Assembly (NCBI RefSeq): GCF_018257795.1
Contig: NZ_JAERJD010000011.1
Span: 58,573 to 122,572 of the forward strand
Length of the DNA stretch: 64,000 bases
Direction: 5' to 3'
DNA from: Citrobacter sp. JGM124
GTDB taxonomy: Bacteria > Pseudomonadota > Gammaproteobacteria > Enterobacterales > Enterobacteriaceae
Each line of letters starts with the position of its first letter. Positions within the stretch are counted from its first letter, which is position 1. This document shows, piece by piece, positions 63,157-64,000 of this stretch. The translations under genes were made by a program, and so were the position numbers. The notes beneath the pieces were generated by a model, which worked only from the letters and a program-made list of their open reading frames with translations, was not told the origin of the DNA and ran no database searches.

Positions 63157-63669
63157 ATGATACCGACTCTGGGAATCACCGCTTTTAGTGGTACAGGAAA
63201 AACGACACTACTAAAACAGCTAATCCCCCTTCTTTGTGCTCATGGAATAAGGCCCGGGATGATTAAGCATACACATCATGAGATGGATGTTGATAAACCC
63301 GGTAAAGACAGTTACGAACTACGCAAGGCAGGGGCACACCAAACGATTGTGGCAAGTAACAAACGCTGGGCACTGATGACTGAAACCCCGGAAAATGATG
63401 CGTTGTCCCTCCCTTATCTGGTATCGAGAATGGACAGTTCATCAATCGATATTGTACTTGTTGAAGGATTTAAAAATGAAAAGATCGATAAAATCATCTT
63501 ATTCCGCGAACAAGCTGGTCATAATTTTAGTGACGTCGTTATCGATAGTTCAGTGATAGCCATCGCTTGTGACTGTCAGCTTCCGATTGATCTCCTACAA
63601 CTCCCCCTTAACTCTCCAGCTACCATTGCCTTATTTATTATGGAATGGTTGCGCCAGCAACAAATATAG
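63157..63669 (+). CDS. mobB: Molybdopterin-guanine dinucleotide synthesis protein MobB
   Basis: This 170-residue P-loop protein has Walker A FSGTGKTTLLK (near 9-19), TxHxxMDVDKPGKDSYELRKAGA-type motifs (HTHHEMDVDKPGKDSYEL near 40) and VLVEGFKNE near 101. It binds GTP and aids MobA, though it is not essential in E. coli. It faces the 5S gene at the right edge, the E. coli rrnA order. Confidence 0.95.
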   Translation: MIPTLGITAFSGTGKTTLLKQLIPLLCAHGIRPGMIKHTHHEMDVDKPGKDSYELRKAGAHQTIVASNKRWALMTETPENDALSLPYLVSRMDSSSIDIVLVEGFKNEKIDKIILFREQAGHNFSDVVIDSSVIAIACDCQLPIDLLQLPLNSPATIALFIMEWLRQQQI

Positions 63670-63692
63670 ACAGTTTTTTCAATATTCAGAAT

Positions 63693-63756
63693 GCAAAAAA
63701 ACCTGCTCTTTTGACCAGGGTTCCTGCTTGTCTGATGCCAGGCTGCCCCGGAACAG
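63693..63756 (-). pseudogene. Partial second copy of the 5S 3' end and terminator
   Basis: The stretch aligns with 63786-63849. Both have the order GCAAAAAA, a C/G hairpin, CTTGCTT-like, GATGCC-GGC, then a C-rich end. On the minus strand it reads as the last bases of 5S (GCCTGGCATCAGACAAGC), then a weak hairpin and seven T. The 5S body is missing. Confidence 0.6.
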
Positions 63757-63787
63757 AGTCCTGCGGCGTTCTTTTCGCCATAAACGC

Positions 63788-63815
63788 AAAAAACCCCGGC
63801 CGTCAGACTGGGGTT
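63788..63815 (-). terminator. rRNA operon terminator
   Basis: On the minus strand CCCC-AGTCTGACGGCC-GGGG is followed by six T, about 15 bases after the 5S 3' end. Confidence 0.85.
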
Positions 63816-63828
63816 CTTGCTTATTTGA

Positions 63829-63948
63829 TGCCTGGCAGTTCCCTGTTCTCGCATGGGGAGACCCACACGACCACCGGCGCTACGGCGTTTTACTTCCGGG
63901 TTCGGCATGGGGCGGTGGGACCACCACGCTACAGCCGCCCCTCCTCAG
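63829..63948 (-). rRNA. rrf: 5S ribosomal RNA, diverged, 5' end uncertain
   Basis: The minus strand carries the 5S core: GTGGTCCCACC, CCCCATGCCGAAC, AACGCCGTAGCGCC, TCTCCCCATGCGAGA and the 3' end AACTGCCAGGCA. Compared with the E. coli sequence it lacks two bases of the normally constant CCTGACCCC and one of GTGGGGTCT. The 5' strand of helix I (TGCCTGGC) is not seen next to GGCGGC. The order mobB-5S matches E. coli rrnA. The 23S gene would lie beyond the right edge. Confidence 0.7.
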
Positions 63949-64000
63949 GCTTTTAACCTGATACCGCGCTGGCTGCGCCCGGTCAGTCAGTCACATACTG

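Overview
This window is chromosomal DNA of an enteric gammaproteobacterium (order Enterobacterales). The evidence is near-identical housekeeping proteins and gene order of the E. coli type: coaD-mutM-rpmG-rpmB-radC-coaBC-dut-slmA-pyrE-rph-yicC, then yicG-gmk-rpoZ-spoT-trmH-recG-xanP-yicH, then yihX-yihY-dtd-fabY, and finally typA-glnA-glnL-glnG-hemN-yihI-csrC-engB-spf-polA-yihG-dsbA-srkA-yihD-mobA-mobB next to a 5S rRNA gene. These blocks are not all adjacent in E. coli, and dinD, gltS and yihF are absent here, so it is another genus. The lipopolysaccharide core genes are of the waaQ-wabG-wabH-waaE type known from Klebsiella and Serratia. I cannot name the species.

Layout. Positions 1-7939 are the distal LPS core cluster: a 5'-cut O-antigen ligase, an inverted polysaccharide deacetylase, waaQ-wabG-wabH with stop/start overlaps, then waaA-waaE-coaD. 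8416-15724 is the conserved DNA repair, ribosomal protein and nucleotide block. 15782-23813 is an AT-rich accessory region between yicC and yicG. It holds a 48-residue charged protein, a lipoprotein, an outer-membrane barrel, a Mig-14 homologue, a DoxX protein, a sulfatase-fold membrane transferase and a broken second barrel gene. Most of these are envelope proteins. Next to yicG is a small gene that looks like a collapsed relic of ligB. 25042-34402 covers gmk, rpoZ, spoT, trmH, recG, xanP and yicH.

The most unusual part is 37333-45510. A 1.26 kb gene-poor stretch with a transposase-like relic precedes two large hybrid histidine kinases resembling RcsC and an RcsB-like LuxR-family response regulator. 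Only the second kinase has an Hpt domain, and it is translationally coupled to the regulator. I infer a dedicated Rcs-like multistep phosphorelay with two sensors and one output.

From 45761 to the right edge the order is E. coli-like. It includes the glnA sigma-54 promoter with two NtrC sites, an NtrC site at glnL, the sRNAs CsrC and Spot 42, and a DnaA box upstream of polA. The rRNA end is odd: the 5S gene looks diverged and is followed by a second, partial copy of its 3' end and terminator.
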